From: Actinomycetes bacterium
Lineage (GTDB): Bacteria > Actinomycetota > Acidimicrobiia > Acidimicrobiales > RAAP-2
Direction: 5' to 3'
NCBI GenBank assembly: GCA_021806045.1
Contig: JAJZDI010000011.1
Coordinates: 1 to 32,167 of the forward strand
DNA length: 32,167 bases
A program made the translations under genes and the position numbers. The notes under the pieces were generated by a model. That model did not search any database, had not been told where the DNA came from, and was given only the letters and a program-made list of their open reading frames with translations. Each line of letters begins with the position of its first letter. The first letter of the stretch is position 1. Of the stretch, positions 7,065 to 15,380 are shown piece by piece.

Positions 7065-9098
7065 GTGGCCCCGCCGCCGTCGGAGGAAGGGGGTCCCGCA
7101 CCAGCCGGCGCCGGCCGCCTGGTGCGGGTGGTGCCCGACGTTCCGGCCATCCGGCGCCGCTTCGACTACGTGGTGACGGGGGAGCGGGCGCCGTCGATCC
7201 GGGTGGGCGACCGTGTGCGGATCGCCCTGCACGGTCGGCGGGTGGGGGGGTGGGTGGTCGAGGTCGACCCCGAACCCGTCCCCGGGGTGGCGCCCAGGCC
7301 GGTGATCGGCCTGCGGGGCCTCGGTCCGCCTGCCGACCTCGTCTCCGTGGCGGAGTGGGCGGCGTGGCAGTGGGCTGGCCCGGTGGCCACGTTCCTGCGT
7401 GCCGGCTCGCCACCGAGGATCGTCGAGTCCGGAGACGTGCGCCCGCCGTCTCGGGTGTTCGGGCCCGGGACGCTCCCGTCGCCCGGGGGCGAGTCGCCCG
7501 CGCTGGTCGACGCAGCCCTCGGGGTGGAGGCGGCCTCGAGCTCGACGGGGGTCTCGGAAGGGGCAGAGGGCTCGAAGGGAGTGGCGGCCGGGACCGCCGT
7601 GCGCCGAGCCCCGGGTGGCGGGCCGGTGGTGGTCCGTATCGCACCCCTCCTCGATGAGGCGTTGCTGGTGTTCGAGATCGTCCACCGGCTGGGCGCCGGT
7701 GGTGTGCTCGTGCTCGCCCCCACGGTCCGTCAGGTGCATGCGCTGGCTGATCGGCTCAGGCGGGCCACGGTGCCGGTGGCCGTCCTCCCCGACGAGTGGG
7801 CATCGGCAGCGGCAGGTGGCCGGGTGGTGGTCGGTGCCCGGGCGGCCGCATGGGCACCGGTGGACCCGCTGCGGGCGGTGGTGGTCCTGTCGGCCCACGA
7901 TCAGGCATACCGGGAGGAGCGGACCCCCACCTGGTGGGCGGTTGACGTGGCGGTGGAACGTGCCCGTCGGGTGGGCGCGCCGTGCATCATGGTGACACCG
8001 TGCCCCACGGTGGCCGTGGCCGAGGGTCGTCCGGTGGTGACGACGTCCCGGCCCGCCGAGCGGCGCGGGTGGCCTCCACTGGAGGTCGTGGACCGGCGTG
8101 GTGAGGATCCGCGCAGCGGGCTGTTCTCGGAGGCGATGGTGCGCGCCGTGCGTGCGGTGCTGGACGAGGGCGGACGGGTGGCCGCGGTCCTGGACCGGAC
8201 GGGCCGGGTCCGGCTCCTCTCGTGCGTGGCGTGCGGGACCATTGCAGCGTGCAGCCAGTGCGGCGGGCGATGCGAGCAGCCCGAGGCCGGGGGTGACCTC
8301 CGGTGCTCGAGGTGCGGCAGCGAGCGGCCTGCCGTGTGCGCTTCGTGCGACTCGCGGCGGTTCCGCCACATCCGCATCGGTGTGTCGAAGGCAGCCGAGG
8401 AACTGGCGGCGGTGATCGGGCACCCCGTCGCCGAGATCACGGCAGCGAGCAGCGGGAGCAGCGGGAGCACCCATGCAGGGTCGGGACCGGCCCCGGGGTC
8501 GGACGGACCGGATCGGCTGGTGATCGGCACCCAGGCGGTGCTCCACCGGGTCGGCCCGGTCGACCTGGTGGTGTTCCTCGACTTCGACCAGCACCTGCTG
8601 GCTCGTCGCTACACGGCGGCCGAGGATGCGCTGGCACTGATCGTCCTCGCGGCGCGCTCCCTCACGGGAGGGCAGCGCCGGGGGCGGCTCATCGTCCAGA
8701 CCCGGCAGCCGGACCACCCGGTGCTACGTGCCGCAGCGCAGGCGCGGCCCGAGCTGGTGCTGGAGGAGGAGCGCGACGTGCGCCGCCTTCTCGGACTGCC
8801 GCCGTTCGGGGCCCTGGCCCGCCTCAGCGGACCGGGCGCGTCGGCATTCGCCGCCAGCCTGCGGGCCCCGGATGGGCCCAGCGCACCCGGTGCACTCGGC
8901 GGGCCCGGTGCACTCGACGGGCCCGGCGCGCCCGGCGGCCCAGACGGGATCGAGGTGTCGGACGCCGGGCCCGACGTCGGGCCCGACGGCACGTTCCTGG
9001 TGCGAGCGGCCGACATGGGGACGCTGGCCGATGCGCTCGGATCGGTAGCGTGGCCGGGCGAGCGATTGCGCCTGGAGGTGGACCCGGTCGGCGCATGA
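7065..9098 (+). CDS. priA: PriA-like replication restart protein, helicase motifs degenerate
   Basis: This is the actinobacterial PriA, a primosome/replication-restart DNA-binding protein. The N-terminus has the 3'-DNA-binding domain (VRVVPDVPAIRRRFDYVV). The region where Walker A should lie (about residue 190) reads RIAPLLDEALLVFE, with no GxGKT. The DEEH box is replaced by VVVLSAHDQAYREE. The zinc cluster is complete, with eight cysteines in four CxxC pairs (about 387-429). ATP-driven unwinding is therefore unlikely, as already noted for other actinobacterial PriA proteins. Two linker repeats occur: Ser/Gly (8448-8465) and Gly/Pro (8889-8924). I placed the start at the GTG at 7065, 17 bases after metK. 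GTGs at 7122, 7128 and 7131 are alternatives and none has a clear ribosome binding site. Confidence 0.88.
   Translation: MAPPPSEEGGPAPAGAGRLVRVVPDVPAIRRRFDYVVTGERAPSIRVGDRVRIALHGRRVGGWVVEVDPEPVPGVAPRPVIGLRGLGPPADLVSVAEWAAWQWAGPVATFLRAGSPPRIVESGDVRPPSRVFGPGTLPSPGGESPALVDAALGVEAASSSTGVSEGAEGSKGVAAGTAVRRAPGGGPVVVRIAPLLDEALLVFEIVHRLGAGGVLVLAPTVRQVHALADRLRRATVPVAVLPDEWASAAAGGRVVVGARAAAWAPVDPLRAVVVLSAHDQAYREERTPTWWAVDVAVERARRVGAPCIMVTPCPTVAVAEGRPVVTTSRPAERRGWPPLEVVDRRGEDPRSGLFSEAMVRAVRAVLDEGGRVAAVLDRTGRVRLLSCVACGTIAACSQCGGRCEQPEAGGDLRCSRCGSERPAVCASCDSRRFRHIRIGVSKAAEELAAVIGHPVAEITAASSGSSGSTHAGSGPAPGSDGPDRLVIGTQAVLHRVGPVDLVVFLDFDQHLLARRYTAAEDALALIVLAARSLTGGQRRGRLIVQTRQPDHPVLRAAAQARPELVLEEERDVRRLLGLPPFGALARLSGPGASAFAASLRAPDGPSAPGALGGPGALDGPGAPGGPDGIEVSDAGPDVGPDGTFLVRAADMGTLADALGSVAWPGERLRLEVDPVGA
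8448..8465 (+). repeat. 9-bp tandem repeat in priA
   Basis: AGCAGCGGG occurs at 8448-8456 and 8457-8465 and encodes Ser-Ser-Gly units in a loop following the zinc domain. The frame is kept. Confidence 0.8.
8889..8924 (+). repeat. 18-bp tandem repeat in priA
   Basis: Two 18-bp units, GGTGCACTCGGCGGGCCC and GGTGCACTCGACGGGCCC, differ at one base and encode Gly-Ala-Leu-Gly/Asp-Gly-Pro. Degenerate copies flank them. They lie in a Gly/Pro-rich insertion in the C-terminal part of PriA. Confidence 0.8.
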
Positions 9099-9168
9099 GC
9101 CCGTCGGATCCCGGGGCGGGGGCCAGCGGCGACGGAAGCCCGGCGACGAGTGCGAGGGAGGCAGGCCG

Positions 9169-9174
9169 TACACT
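9169..9174 (+). promoter_or_regulatory. Candidate -10 of a leaderless def transcript
   Basis: TACACT is followed by 6 bases and the def ATG at 9181. There is no Shine-Dalgarno sequence in those 6 bases. The 82-bp gap after priA makes an independent promoter plausible. Confidence 0.5.
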
Positions 9175-9180
9175 GGGTCC

Positions 9181-9726
9181 ATGTCGGCCTACACCGTGCG
9201 CACCTACGGCGACCCCGTCCTGGGGCAGCGCGCCCGCGAGATCGAGGACATCGACGCCAAGCTGGTACGCCTCGTCGATGACATGATCGAGACGATGTAC
9301 GACGCGGTGGGTGCCGGTCTGGCTGCCCCCCAGGTGGGGGTGCAGCGCCGCCTCTTCGTCTACGACGTGGGTGACGGCCCCGAGGCGGTGCTCAACCCCG
9401 AGATCGTCGAGACGTCGGGCGAGTGGTACCACGACGAGGGATGCCTGTCGATCCCCGGGCTCCGGCTCGGGATCACCCGGCCGGACCGGGTCCTGCTCCG
9501 CGGGACCGACCTCGAGGGGAAGCAGATCGAGATCGAAGCCGATGAGTTCCTCGGGCGGGTCTTCCAGCACGAGGTCGATCATCTGGACGGGGTCCTGATG
9601 ATCGAGCGCCTCGAGGACGACCAGCGCAAGATCGCGCAGCGGGTCCTGCGCGACCGGGCACTCGGGCTCGACACGTCGGCCCTCGAGGCGAAGCTGGTGA
9701 GCGCGGGGAGCGACCGCGAGGTCTGA
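9181..9726 (+). CDS. def: Peptide deformylase
   Basis: Peptide deformylase removes the N-formyl group from new proteins. The 181-residue product has all three family motifs: GAGLAAPQVG at 44-53, EGCLSIPG at 87-93 with metal-ligand Cys88, and HEVDH at 130-134 with the two metal-binding His and the catalytic Glu. It sits directly before fmt, the enzyme that adds the formyl group, a common pairing. The ATG at 9181 appears to be a leaderless start. Confidence 0.97.
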   Translation: MSAYTVRTYGDPVLGQRAREIEDIDAKLVRLVDDMIETMYDAVGAGLAAPQVGVQRRLFVYDVGDGPEAVLNPEIVETSGEWYHDEGCLSIPGLRLGITRPDRVLLRGTDLEGKQIEIEADEFLGRVFQHEVDHLDGVLMIERLEDDQRKIAQRVLRDRALGLDTSALEAKLVSAGSDREV

Positions 9727-9756
9727 GGTTCGAGGTCTGAACCCTGAGGTTCGAGG
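9718..9756 (+). repeat. Short overlapping direct repeats at the end of def
   Basis: GAGGTCTGA occurs at 9718-9726 (covering the def stop codon) and 9732-9740. CTGAGGTTCGAGG occurs at 9723-9735 and 9744-9756. The arrangement looks like a small slippage duplication of the def 3' end in the def-fmt gap. No function is evident. Confidence 0.7.
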
Positions 9757-9767
9757 CGTTGCCCAGC

Positions 9768-9773
9768 TAGCCT
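9768..9773 (+). promoter_or_regulatory. Candidate -10 of a leaderless fmt transcript
   Basis: TAGCCT is followed by 8 bases and the fmt ATG at 9782. No ribosome binding site is visible. The distance is at the long end of the range seen here. Confidence 0.4.
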
Positions 9774-9781
9774 TGCGCCCC

Positions 9782-10774
9782 ATGGCACGCCTGGTCTTCC
9801 TCGGAACGCCGGACGACGCCGTCTCCCCTCTCGACGCCCTGGTGGACGCCGGCCACGAGATCGTCCTCGTCGTGACGAGGGCCGACGCCCGGCGGGGGCG
9901 CCGGGGCCTGCCGTCGCCAAGCCCGGTCAAGGCCCGCGCCCTCGAACGGGGCCTGCCGGTGACCGACCGCCTGGATGACGTGTTCGGTGTCGACGCCGAT
10001 CTGGGGGTGGTCGTCGCCTACGGCCGGATCATCCCGGAGGCCGTCCTCCGGCGCCTGCCCATGGTCAACCTGCACTTCTCGCTGCTGCCCCGCTGGCGCG
10101 GGGCAGCACCGGTCGAGCGGGCCATCCTCGCCGGCGACCGGACGACCGGGGTGTGCGTGATGGCGGTCGAGCCCGGCCTGGACACGGGCGCCGTCTACGC
10201 CGTCGCCGAGGTGCCGATCGGCGAGCGGGACACGTCGGCCCAGCTCCGAGCCGAGCTGTCGAAGGTCGGGAGCGATCTCCTGGTGTCGTGCCTGGAAGGG
10301 GGTGTGGCCGGGTTGCCGGAACCGTCGCCCCAGGTGGGTGAGGCGACGTACGCGCACAAGCTCGATCAGGGGGACTTCGCCATCGACTGGTCCGGTGGCC
10401 CCGAGGTCATTGACCGCTTGGTACGCCTGGGACGTGCCTGGACGACGTTCCGCGGCAGGCGCCTCCACGTGCTCGAAGGTCACCCGGCTGATGGCGCGTC
10501 GGTGGTGGAGGAGGCCGCCGCTGGCGGACTCGACCCGGGGTCGGTCCTCGACGGCCCGGAAGTCGTCACGGGGGGTGGCGGGAGGTTCGTCCTCGACCGG
10601 GTGCAGGTCGAAGGACGCCAGGCCGTCGACGCCGGGGCGTGGTGGCGCGGCGCCCGTGCCCAACCCGGCGAACTGCTCGGCACTTCTGACCTGGGTGCGG
10701 CGCCTGAACCGGGGTCTCAAGGTAGGGGCGCCGCACCTGGTGCGGAGACCGGGCAGTCAGAGGCGGCCCGGTAG
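9782..10774 (+). CDS. fmt: Methionyl-tRNA formyltransferase
   Basis: This enzyme formylates initiator Met-tRNA using 10-formyltetrahydrofolate. In the 330-residue product the formyl-transfer domain has VVAYGRIIPEAVL, then NLHFSLLPRWRGAAP (96-110) holding the catalytic Asn96 and His98, and EPGLDTGAVY (130-139) with the catalytic Asp134. The C-terminal OB-like tRNA-binding domain follows from about residue 200. A Gly/Ala-rich tail ends the protein. The stop TAG at 10772 forms part of the TAGGCT promoter hexamer of rpe. In Mycobacterium an rRNA methylase gene (fmu/rsmB type) lies between fmt and rpe; it is absent here. Confidence 0.96.
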   Translation: MARLVFLGTPDDAVSPLDALVDAGHEIVLVVTRADARRGRRGLPSPSPVKARALERGLPVTDRLDDVFGVDADLGVVVAYGRIIPEAVLRRLPMVNLHFSLLPRWRGAAPVERAILAGDRTTGVCVMAVEPGLDTGAVYAVAEVPIGERDTSAQLRAELSKVGSDLLVSCLEGGVAGLPEPSPQVGEATYAHKLDQGDFAIDWSGGPEVIDRLVRLGRAWTTFRGRRLHVLEGHPADGASVVEEAAAGGLDPGSVLDGPEVVTGGGGRFVLDRVQVEGRQAVDAGAWWRGARAQPGELLGTSDLGAAPEPGSQGRGAAPGAETGQSEAAR

Positions 10775-10777
10775 GCT
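10772..10777 (+). promoter_or_regulatory. Candidate -10 of a leaderless rpe transcript
   Basis: TAGGCT is followed by 7 bases and the rpe ATG at 10785. The hexamer overlaps the fmt stop codon, so one sequence ends one gene and starts the next transcript. Confidence 0.5.
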
Positions 10778-10784
10778 CCGTCAG

Positions 10785-11507
10785 ATGACGCCGAGGGCAC
10801 CGACGGCACCGGGCGAGGGCGAGCCGCATGCGATCCTCGTCGCGCCATCCCTGCTCTCCGCAGATTTCGGGCGCCTCGATGCGGCGATCGACGCCGTGGC
10901 TCCCGGGGCCGACTGGCTGCACCTCGACGTGATGGACGGCCATTTCGTCCCCAACCTCACCATCGGGCCACCGGTCATCGCCTCACTGCGAGGGCACACG
11001 GACCTGTTCTTCGACACCCACCTGATGATGACCGATCCCGGTCAGTACCTCGAAGCCTTCCGGGACGCAGGGGCGGATGGTTGCACGGTGCACGTGGAGG
11101 TCGGCATGACCCGGACGCTCATCCGCCAGATGCGGGAGCTGGGGCTGCGGGCGGGACTGGCGGTCAATCCCGACACGCCGTTCGAGGCACTCGAGCCGTA
11201 CCTGGCTGACGTGGACCTGGTCCTGTGCATGACGGTGTTTCCCGGGTTCGGGGGGCAGGCGTTCATGCCGGAGGTCCTGGACAAGGTGGCCGCCGTCCGT
11301 GCGGCCGTCGATGCCGACCGCCTCGACGTCCGTGTCGAGGTGGACGGAGGGATCGGTCCCTCCACCGTGGCCGATGCGGCTCGAGCCGGTGCGGACGTGT
11401 TCGTGGCCGGGTCGGCCGTCTTCGGGAGCGATGACCCTGCCGGTGCGGCGAACGAGCTGCGCCGACTGGCGTCGGGGGCGTTCCGACCGGCTAGCGCGGC
11501 GGGCTGA
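10785..11507 (+). CDS. rpe: Ribulose-phosphate 3-epimerase
   Basis: Rpe interconverts ribulose-5-phosphate and xylulose-5-phosphate in the pentose phosphate pathway; ribulose-5-phosphate is also a precursor for riboflavin synthesis just downstream. The 240-residue TIM-barrel protein has APSLLSADF (20-28), LHLDVMDGHFVPNLTIGP (45-62) with metal ligands His46 and Asp48, DTHLMM (77-82) with His79, VHVE, the phosphate loop MTVFPGFGGQ and VDGGI near the C-terminal part. A 14-residue N-terminal extension precedes the core. The ATG at 10785 fits a leaderless start. Confidence 0.96.
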   Translation: MTPRAPTAPGEGEPHAILVAPSLLSADFGRLDAAIDAVAPGADWLHLDVMDGHFVPNLTIGPPVIASLRGHTDLFFDTHLMMTDPGQYLEAFRDAGADGCTVHVEVGMTRTLIRQMRELGLRAGLAVNPDTPFEALEPYLADVDLVLCMTVFPGFGGQAFMPEVLDKVAAVRAAVDADRLDVRVEVDGGIGPSTVADAARAGADVFVAGSAVFGSDDPAGAANELRRLASGAFRPASAAG

Positions 11508-11522
11508 CGGGGGACGGCGACG

Positions 11523-12614
11523 GTGGTCGAACACGTGGGCGACGCAGGCGTCGACGCAGGCTGGATGCGGCGGGCGTTGGCCGCCGCCCGGGGCGTGCGG
11601 GCCCGGACAGCGCCCAACCCGTGGGTCGGTGCCGTGGTCGTACCGGCGGGGATCTCCTATGTGGGCGGCGAGGTGGCCATGGCTGCCGGGGAAACGTCGA
11701 AGGGAGCGACTGTCGGCGCCACCGAGCCGCCGGGAGGCCGCCATGCCGAGATCGTCGCCCTCGACGCGGCCGGACCCTCTGCCCGGGGGGGCACCCTCTT
11801 CGTGACGCTCGAGCCCTGCTCGCACCACGGGCGGACGCCGCCGTGCGTGGACGCCATCATCGACGCCGGGATCCGACGGGTCGTCATCGGCCAGATCGAT
11901 CCCGACCCCCACGTGGCGGGTAGCGGGATCGAACGGCTGCGCTCGGCCGGGATCGACGTGCAGGTCGTGGGCGAACCGGTGGCGTCGGAGGTGCGGTCCC
12001 AACTCGAGGCGTACTCCCACCAGCGCTCCACCGGGCGCCCGTTCGTCGTGCTGAAGCTGGCCGCCACCCTCGACGGGCGGACGGCGGCGCCCGACGGCTC
12101 CAGCCGGTGGATCACCGGACCCGAGGCCCGAGCCGATGCCCACCGGCTGCGGGCGTGGTCGGACGCCGTGGTAGTGGGGGCGGGGACGGTGCGGGCCGAC
12201 GACCCCGAGCTCACCGTCCGTCTGCCCCCCGGCGATCCCGACCACCGGGGAGAGGCCGATCAGCCTCGCCGGGTCGTGCTGGGAACGGCGCCACCCGGAT
12301 CGAGGGTCCTTCCCGCCCTGCAACTGGAGGGCGATCCGGACGCCGTCATCGCTGCGCTGGGTGAGCAGGGAGCGTTGCAGGTCCTGGTCGAAGGGGGCGC
12401 GACGGTGGCCCGGGCGTTCTTCACCGCCGGCGTGGTCGACCTGGTGGTGTTGTACCTGGCCCCCGCCCTCTTCGGGGGGGACGACGGCCGTCCGGTGTTC
12501 GCCGGCCCCGGTGCGCCCACCATGGGGGACCTCTGGCGGGGGGACATCCGGGGGGTGACTAGCCTGGGGGGCGACCTGCGCGTTGATCTCGTCGCGCCAA
12601 CCGGGCCACAGTGA
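11523..12614 (+). CDS. ribD: Riboflavin biosynthesis deaminase/reductase RibD
   Basis: RibD performs the deamination and side-chain reduction after GTP cyclohydrolase II in riboflavin synthesis. The 363-residue product has an N-terminal zinc deaminase ([11 protein letters not shown] at 30-40; [10 protein letters not shown] with ligand His74 and proton-shuttle Glu76; [13 protein letters not shown] with Cys99 and Cys108). The C-terminal reductase has [36 protein letters not shown] and [13 protein letters not shown]. It begins with a GTG 15 bp after rpe, behind a GGGGGA stretch. The stop TGA overlaps a GTG that could start ribBA. No FMN riboswitch is seen upstream. Confidence 0.96.
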   Translation: MVEHVGDAGVDAGWMRRALAAARGVRARTAPNPWVGAVVVPAGISYVGGEVAMAAGETSKGATVGATEPPGGRHAEIVALDAAGPSARGGTLFVTLEPCSHHGRTPPCVDAIIDAGIRRVVIGQIDPDPHVAGSGIERLRSAGIDVQVVGEPVASEVRSQLEAYSHQRSTGRPFVVLKLAATLDGRTAAPDGSSRWITGPEARADAHRLRAWSDAVVVGAGTVRADDPELTVRLPPGDPDHRGEADQPRRVVLGTAPPGSRVLPALQLEGDPDAVIAALGEQGALQVLVEGGATVARAFFTAGVVDLVVLYLAPALFGGDDGRPVFAGPGAPTMGDLWRGDIRGVTSLGGDLRVDLVAPTGPQ

Positions 12615-12682
12615 CCCGGCCGGAGGTCGGGTACCCCTGCCCACCAACGGACGACCAGGGGGCAGAGGGAGCATCGGGGCAC

Positions 12683-13903
12683 ATGCCGTTCTCGAAGGTC
12701 GAGGATGCGATCGAGGCGGTCGGCCGTGGCGAGATCGTCGTCGTGGTCGACGACGAGGATCGCGAGAACGAGGGCGACCTCATCATGGCGGCTGACGCCG
12801 TCACGCCGGAGAAGATCGCCTTCTTCGTCGAGCACACGTCGGGCCTCATCTGCGCCCCCCTCACCCCGGAGCGCCTCGAGCACCTCGACCTCCCGTTGAT
12901 GGTGAGCGCCAACACCGAGGCGCAGCGCACCGCCTTCACCGTGAGCGTGGACTTCCGCCATGGCACCACGACCGGGATCTCGGCCGCCGACCGGGCCGCC
13001 ACCATCAAGGCCCTGGTGGACCCCCACACCCGCCCGACCGACCTCAACCGGCCCGGGCACATCTTCCCCCTCCGCTACCGGCCGGGGGGCGTGCTGAAAC
13101 GCGCCGGCCACACCGAGGCCTCGGTGGACCTGGCCCGGGCGGCCGGTCGGGCGCCGGCCGGGGTGCTGTGCGAAATCGTCACCGCCGACCGGACGGGGAT
13201 GGCGCGCCTGGACGAGCTCGAGCAGTTCGCCGAGCGGCACGGCCTGCACCTGATCTCGATCGCCGACCTCATCCGCTACCGGCGCCGCACGGAGAAGCTG
13301 GTCCAGCGCATCTCCAGGGCCCGGATCCCCACCGAGTTCGGCGAGTTCACCGCGTACGCCTACGAGTCGGTGCTCGACGGCGAGCAGCACGTCGCCCTCG
13401 TGCTGGGGGACGTCGACGGGCAGGAGAACGTCCTGGTGCGGGTGCACAGCGAGTGCCTGACCGGCGATGTCTTCGGTTCGCTGCGGTGCGACTGCGGGCC
13501 CCAGCTCCGTGGCGCCATGGCCCGGATCGCCGAGGAAGGATCGGGGGTCGTCGTCTACCTGCGGGGCCACGAGGGCAGGGGGATCGGCCTGGGGCACAAG
13601 CTGCGCGCCTACAGCCTCCAGGAGGAGGGGCTCGACACGGTCGACGCCAACCTGGAGCTCGGTCTCCCGGCGGACAACCGGGAGTACGGGATCGGTGCTC
13701 AGATCCTGGTCGACCTTGGGGTCACCACCATGCGCCTGATGACCAACAACCCGACCAAGTACGGCGGCCTCGAGGGATTCGGCCTCGACATCGTCGAGCG
13801 AGTGCCGATCCAGTCGGTGCCGAACCCCGAGAACATCCAGTACCTGCTGACCAAGCGGGAGCGCATGGGCCACCTCCTGGAGGGGCTCGATGACGTCCTC
13901 TGA
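12683..13903 (+). CDS. ribBA: DHBP synthase / GTP cyclohydrolase II
   Basis: This bifunctional enzyme supplies both precursors of riboflavin: 3,4-dihydroxy-2-butanone-4-phosphate (RibB) and the pyrimidine intermediate from GTP (RibA). In the 406-residue product, RibB (1 to about 205) has [13 protein letters not shown] and [13 protein letters not shown]. RibA (about 208-406) has the zinc cysteines Cys258, Cys269 and Cys271 in [15 protein letters not shown], and GHEGRGIGL. The ATG at 12683 starts at the conserved domain edge, with AGAGGGAG about 11 bases upstream. The alternative GTG at 12611 overlaps the ribD stop in a GTGA and would add 24 non-conserved residues. The end overlaps ribH by 14 bp. 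Confidence 0.95.
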   Translation: MPFSKVEDAIEAVGRGEIVVVVDDEDRENEGDLIMAADAVTPEKIAFFVEHTSGLICAPLTPERLEHLDLPLMVSANTEAQRTAFTVSVDFRHGTTTGISAADRAATIKALVDPHTRPTDLNRPGHIFPLRYRPGGVLKRAGHTEASVDLARAAGRAPAGVLCEIVTADRTGMARLDELEQFAERHGLHLISIADLIRYRRRTEKLVQRISRARIPTEFGEFTAYAYESVLDGEQHVALVLGDVDGQENVLVRVHSECLTGDVFGSLRCDCGPQLRGAMARIAEEGSGVVVYLRGHEGRGIGLGHKLRAYSLQEEGLDTVDANLELGLPADNREYGIGAQILVDLGVTTMRLMTNNPTKYGGLEGFGLDIVERVPIQSVPNPENIQYLLTKRERMGHLLEGLDDVL

Positions 13904-14426
13904 CGAGACCGAGCTGCCTGCCGGCTCGGTCGAGGCCGTGGCGGCACGCGTGGGAACCTCGATCGTCGGAGGCGGCAGCGGGGCGACCATGGCCGTCGGG
14001 ATCGCCTGTGCCGAGTTCAACGGCGGGATCACCCATCGTCTGCTGGTGGGTGCCCTCGATCGGCTGGAGGCCTCGGGCGTCGACCTCACCGACGTCACCG
14101 TCGCCTGGGTGCCGGGTGCCTTCGAGCTGCCGTTGGTGTGCAGGGCGATGGCCCGCTCGGGTGCGTTCGACGCCGTCATAGCGTTCGGAGCGGTGATCCG
14201 GGGGGAGACGGGTCACTACGAATTCGTGGCGGGTGAGTGTGCCGCCGGGCTCCAGCGCGTCCAGCTCGACACCGGAGTGCCCACCATCTTCGGTGTGCTC
14301 ACCACCGAGGACGTGGACCAGGCGCTGGCGCGCTCGGGCCCCGACGAGTCGAACAAGGGAAGCGAGGCAGCCATTACTGCCATCGAGACCGTGCAGGTCG
14401 TCCGCGCGCTCGGCGGAGGTCGGTGA
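13890..14426 (+). CDS. ribH: 6,7-dimethyl-8-ribityllumazine synthase
   Basis: RibH condenses the RibA/RibD and RibB products to lumazine, the penultimate riboflavin step. The 178-residue product has AEFN (41-44), VPGAFELP (74-81), [13 protein letters not shown] (100-112) with catalytic His109, and FGVLTTE. The N-terminal stretch before AEFN is some 25 residues longer than usual; an internal ATG at 13989 would remove most of it. The gene overlaps ribBA by 14 bp, so translational coupling is likely. Riboflavin synthase (ribE), the enzyme for the last step, is not in this cluster. Confidence 0.95.
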   Translation: MTSSDETELPAGSVEAVAARVGTSIVGGGSGATMAVGIACAEFNGGITHRLLVGALDRLEASGVDLTDVTVAWVPGAFELPLVCRAMARSGAFDAVIAFGAVIRGETGHYEFVAGECAAGLQRVQLDTGVPTIFGVLTTEDVDQALARSGPDESNKGSEAAITAIETVQVVRALGGGR

Positions 14427-14428
14427 CC

Positions 14429-15325
14429 GTGCTGCGAGTGGTGCTACCCAAGGGCTCGCTGGAGAAGGCGACGCTGGAGCTGTTCGCCTCGGCCGACCTG
14501 GCCGTGAGCCGGTCGTCGTCGGTCGACTACCGGGCCACCATCGACGACCCGCGTGTCGCCGACGTGCGCATCCTCCGCCCCCAGGAGATCCCGCTCTACG
14601 TCGCCGACGGGCTGTTCGACATCGGGATCACCGGGAGGGACTGGGTGGAGGAGCAGGGGAGCGACGTCACCTCGCTCGGCACCCTCCAGTACTCCAAGGC
14701 CACCTCGAACCCCATCAGGGTGGTGCTGGCTGTGCCGGAGGATTCGCCGGCGCATTCGGTGGCCGACCTGGCGGCTGGCGGCACGGGCGCCGGTGGCGCA
14801 TTACGGGTGTCGACCGAGTACCCGGGTCTCACCCGCCGCTACCTCGAGGCTCACGGGGTGCGGGCGGAGGTCAGCCTGTCGTACGGGGCGACGGAGGCCA
14901 AAGTGCCCGAGATCGCCGACTGCGTGGTGGAGATCACCGAAACTGGCCGGGCGCTGCGGGCGGCCGGGCTCCGCATCGTCGAGACCCTCCTCGTCTCCCA
15001 CACCGAGCTGATTGCCAACCCGGCGGCCGCGGCCGATCCGACCAAGCGGCACGCGATGGAGCAACTGCTCACCTTGCTGCAGGGGGCGCTCGAGGCGCGT
15101 ACGAAGGTCCTGGTGAAGCTGAACGTGGCTGCCGACCAGTTGGCGGCGGTCATCGACGTGCTCCCGTCGCTACGGTCGCCCACCATCTCCGAGCTCCACG
15201 GCGGGGGTGGGTTCGCGGTCGAGACGGTGGTGCCCAAGTCCGAGATCAACGTCCTCATCCCCGAGCTGAAGGACCGGGGGGCGAGCGACATCATCGAGCT
15301 GGCCCTGTCGAAGATCGTGCACTGA
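14429..15325 (+). CDS. hisG: ATP phosphoribosyltransferase, long form (HisG)
   Basis: HisG joins ATP and PRPP, the first and regulated step of histidine synthesis. The 298-residue product is the long form: a catalytic domain (LRVVLPKGSLEKATLELF at the start; GLFDIGITGRDWVEE near 66; the PRPP loop around SYGATEAKVPEIADCVVEI), then a C-terminal ACT-like regulatory domain from about 225. That domain binds histidine as feedback inhibitor in this family, and HisZ is not needed. I chose the GTG at 14429 because a perfect GGAGGT lies 8 bases before it. The GTG at 14423, overlapping the ribH stop as GTGA, is only 2 bases from that site. No hisE or hisI follows. Confidence 0.95.
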   Translation: MLRVVLPKGSLEKATLELFASADLAVSRSSSVDYRATIDDPRVADVRILRPQEIPLYVADGLFDIGITGRDWVEEQGSDVTSLGTLQYSKATSNPIRVVLAVPEDSPAHSVADLAAGGTGAGGALRVSTEYPGLTRRYLEAHGVRAEVSLSYGATEAKVPEIADCVVEITETGRALRAAGLRIVETLLVSHTELIANPAAAADPTKRHAMEQLLTLLQGALEARTKVLVKLNVAADQLAAVIDVLPSLRSPTISELHGGGGFAVETVVPKSEINVLIPELKDRGASDIIELALSKIVH

Positions 15326-15380
15326 TGTCGTCCGTGCCGTTCGGATGCGTGCCGGCCGGCACCCGAGCAGGGGATCTCGG

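Noticed and set aside
5770-7644. 624-codon minus-strand ORF across metK and priA
   Set aside because: Antisense to the fully conserved MetK; its sequence is the low-complexity mirror expected in high-GC DNA.
12564-12682. FMN riboswitch or hidden ribE between ribD and ribBA
   Set aside because: The gap is only 68 bp and shows neither the conserved FMN-box sequence nor an ORF with lumazine-binding features.
12260-14179. 639-codon minus-strand ORF across ribD, ribBA and ribH
   Set aside because: Antisense shadow of three well-conserved riboflavin genes.
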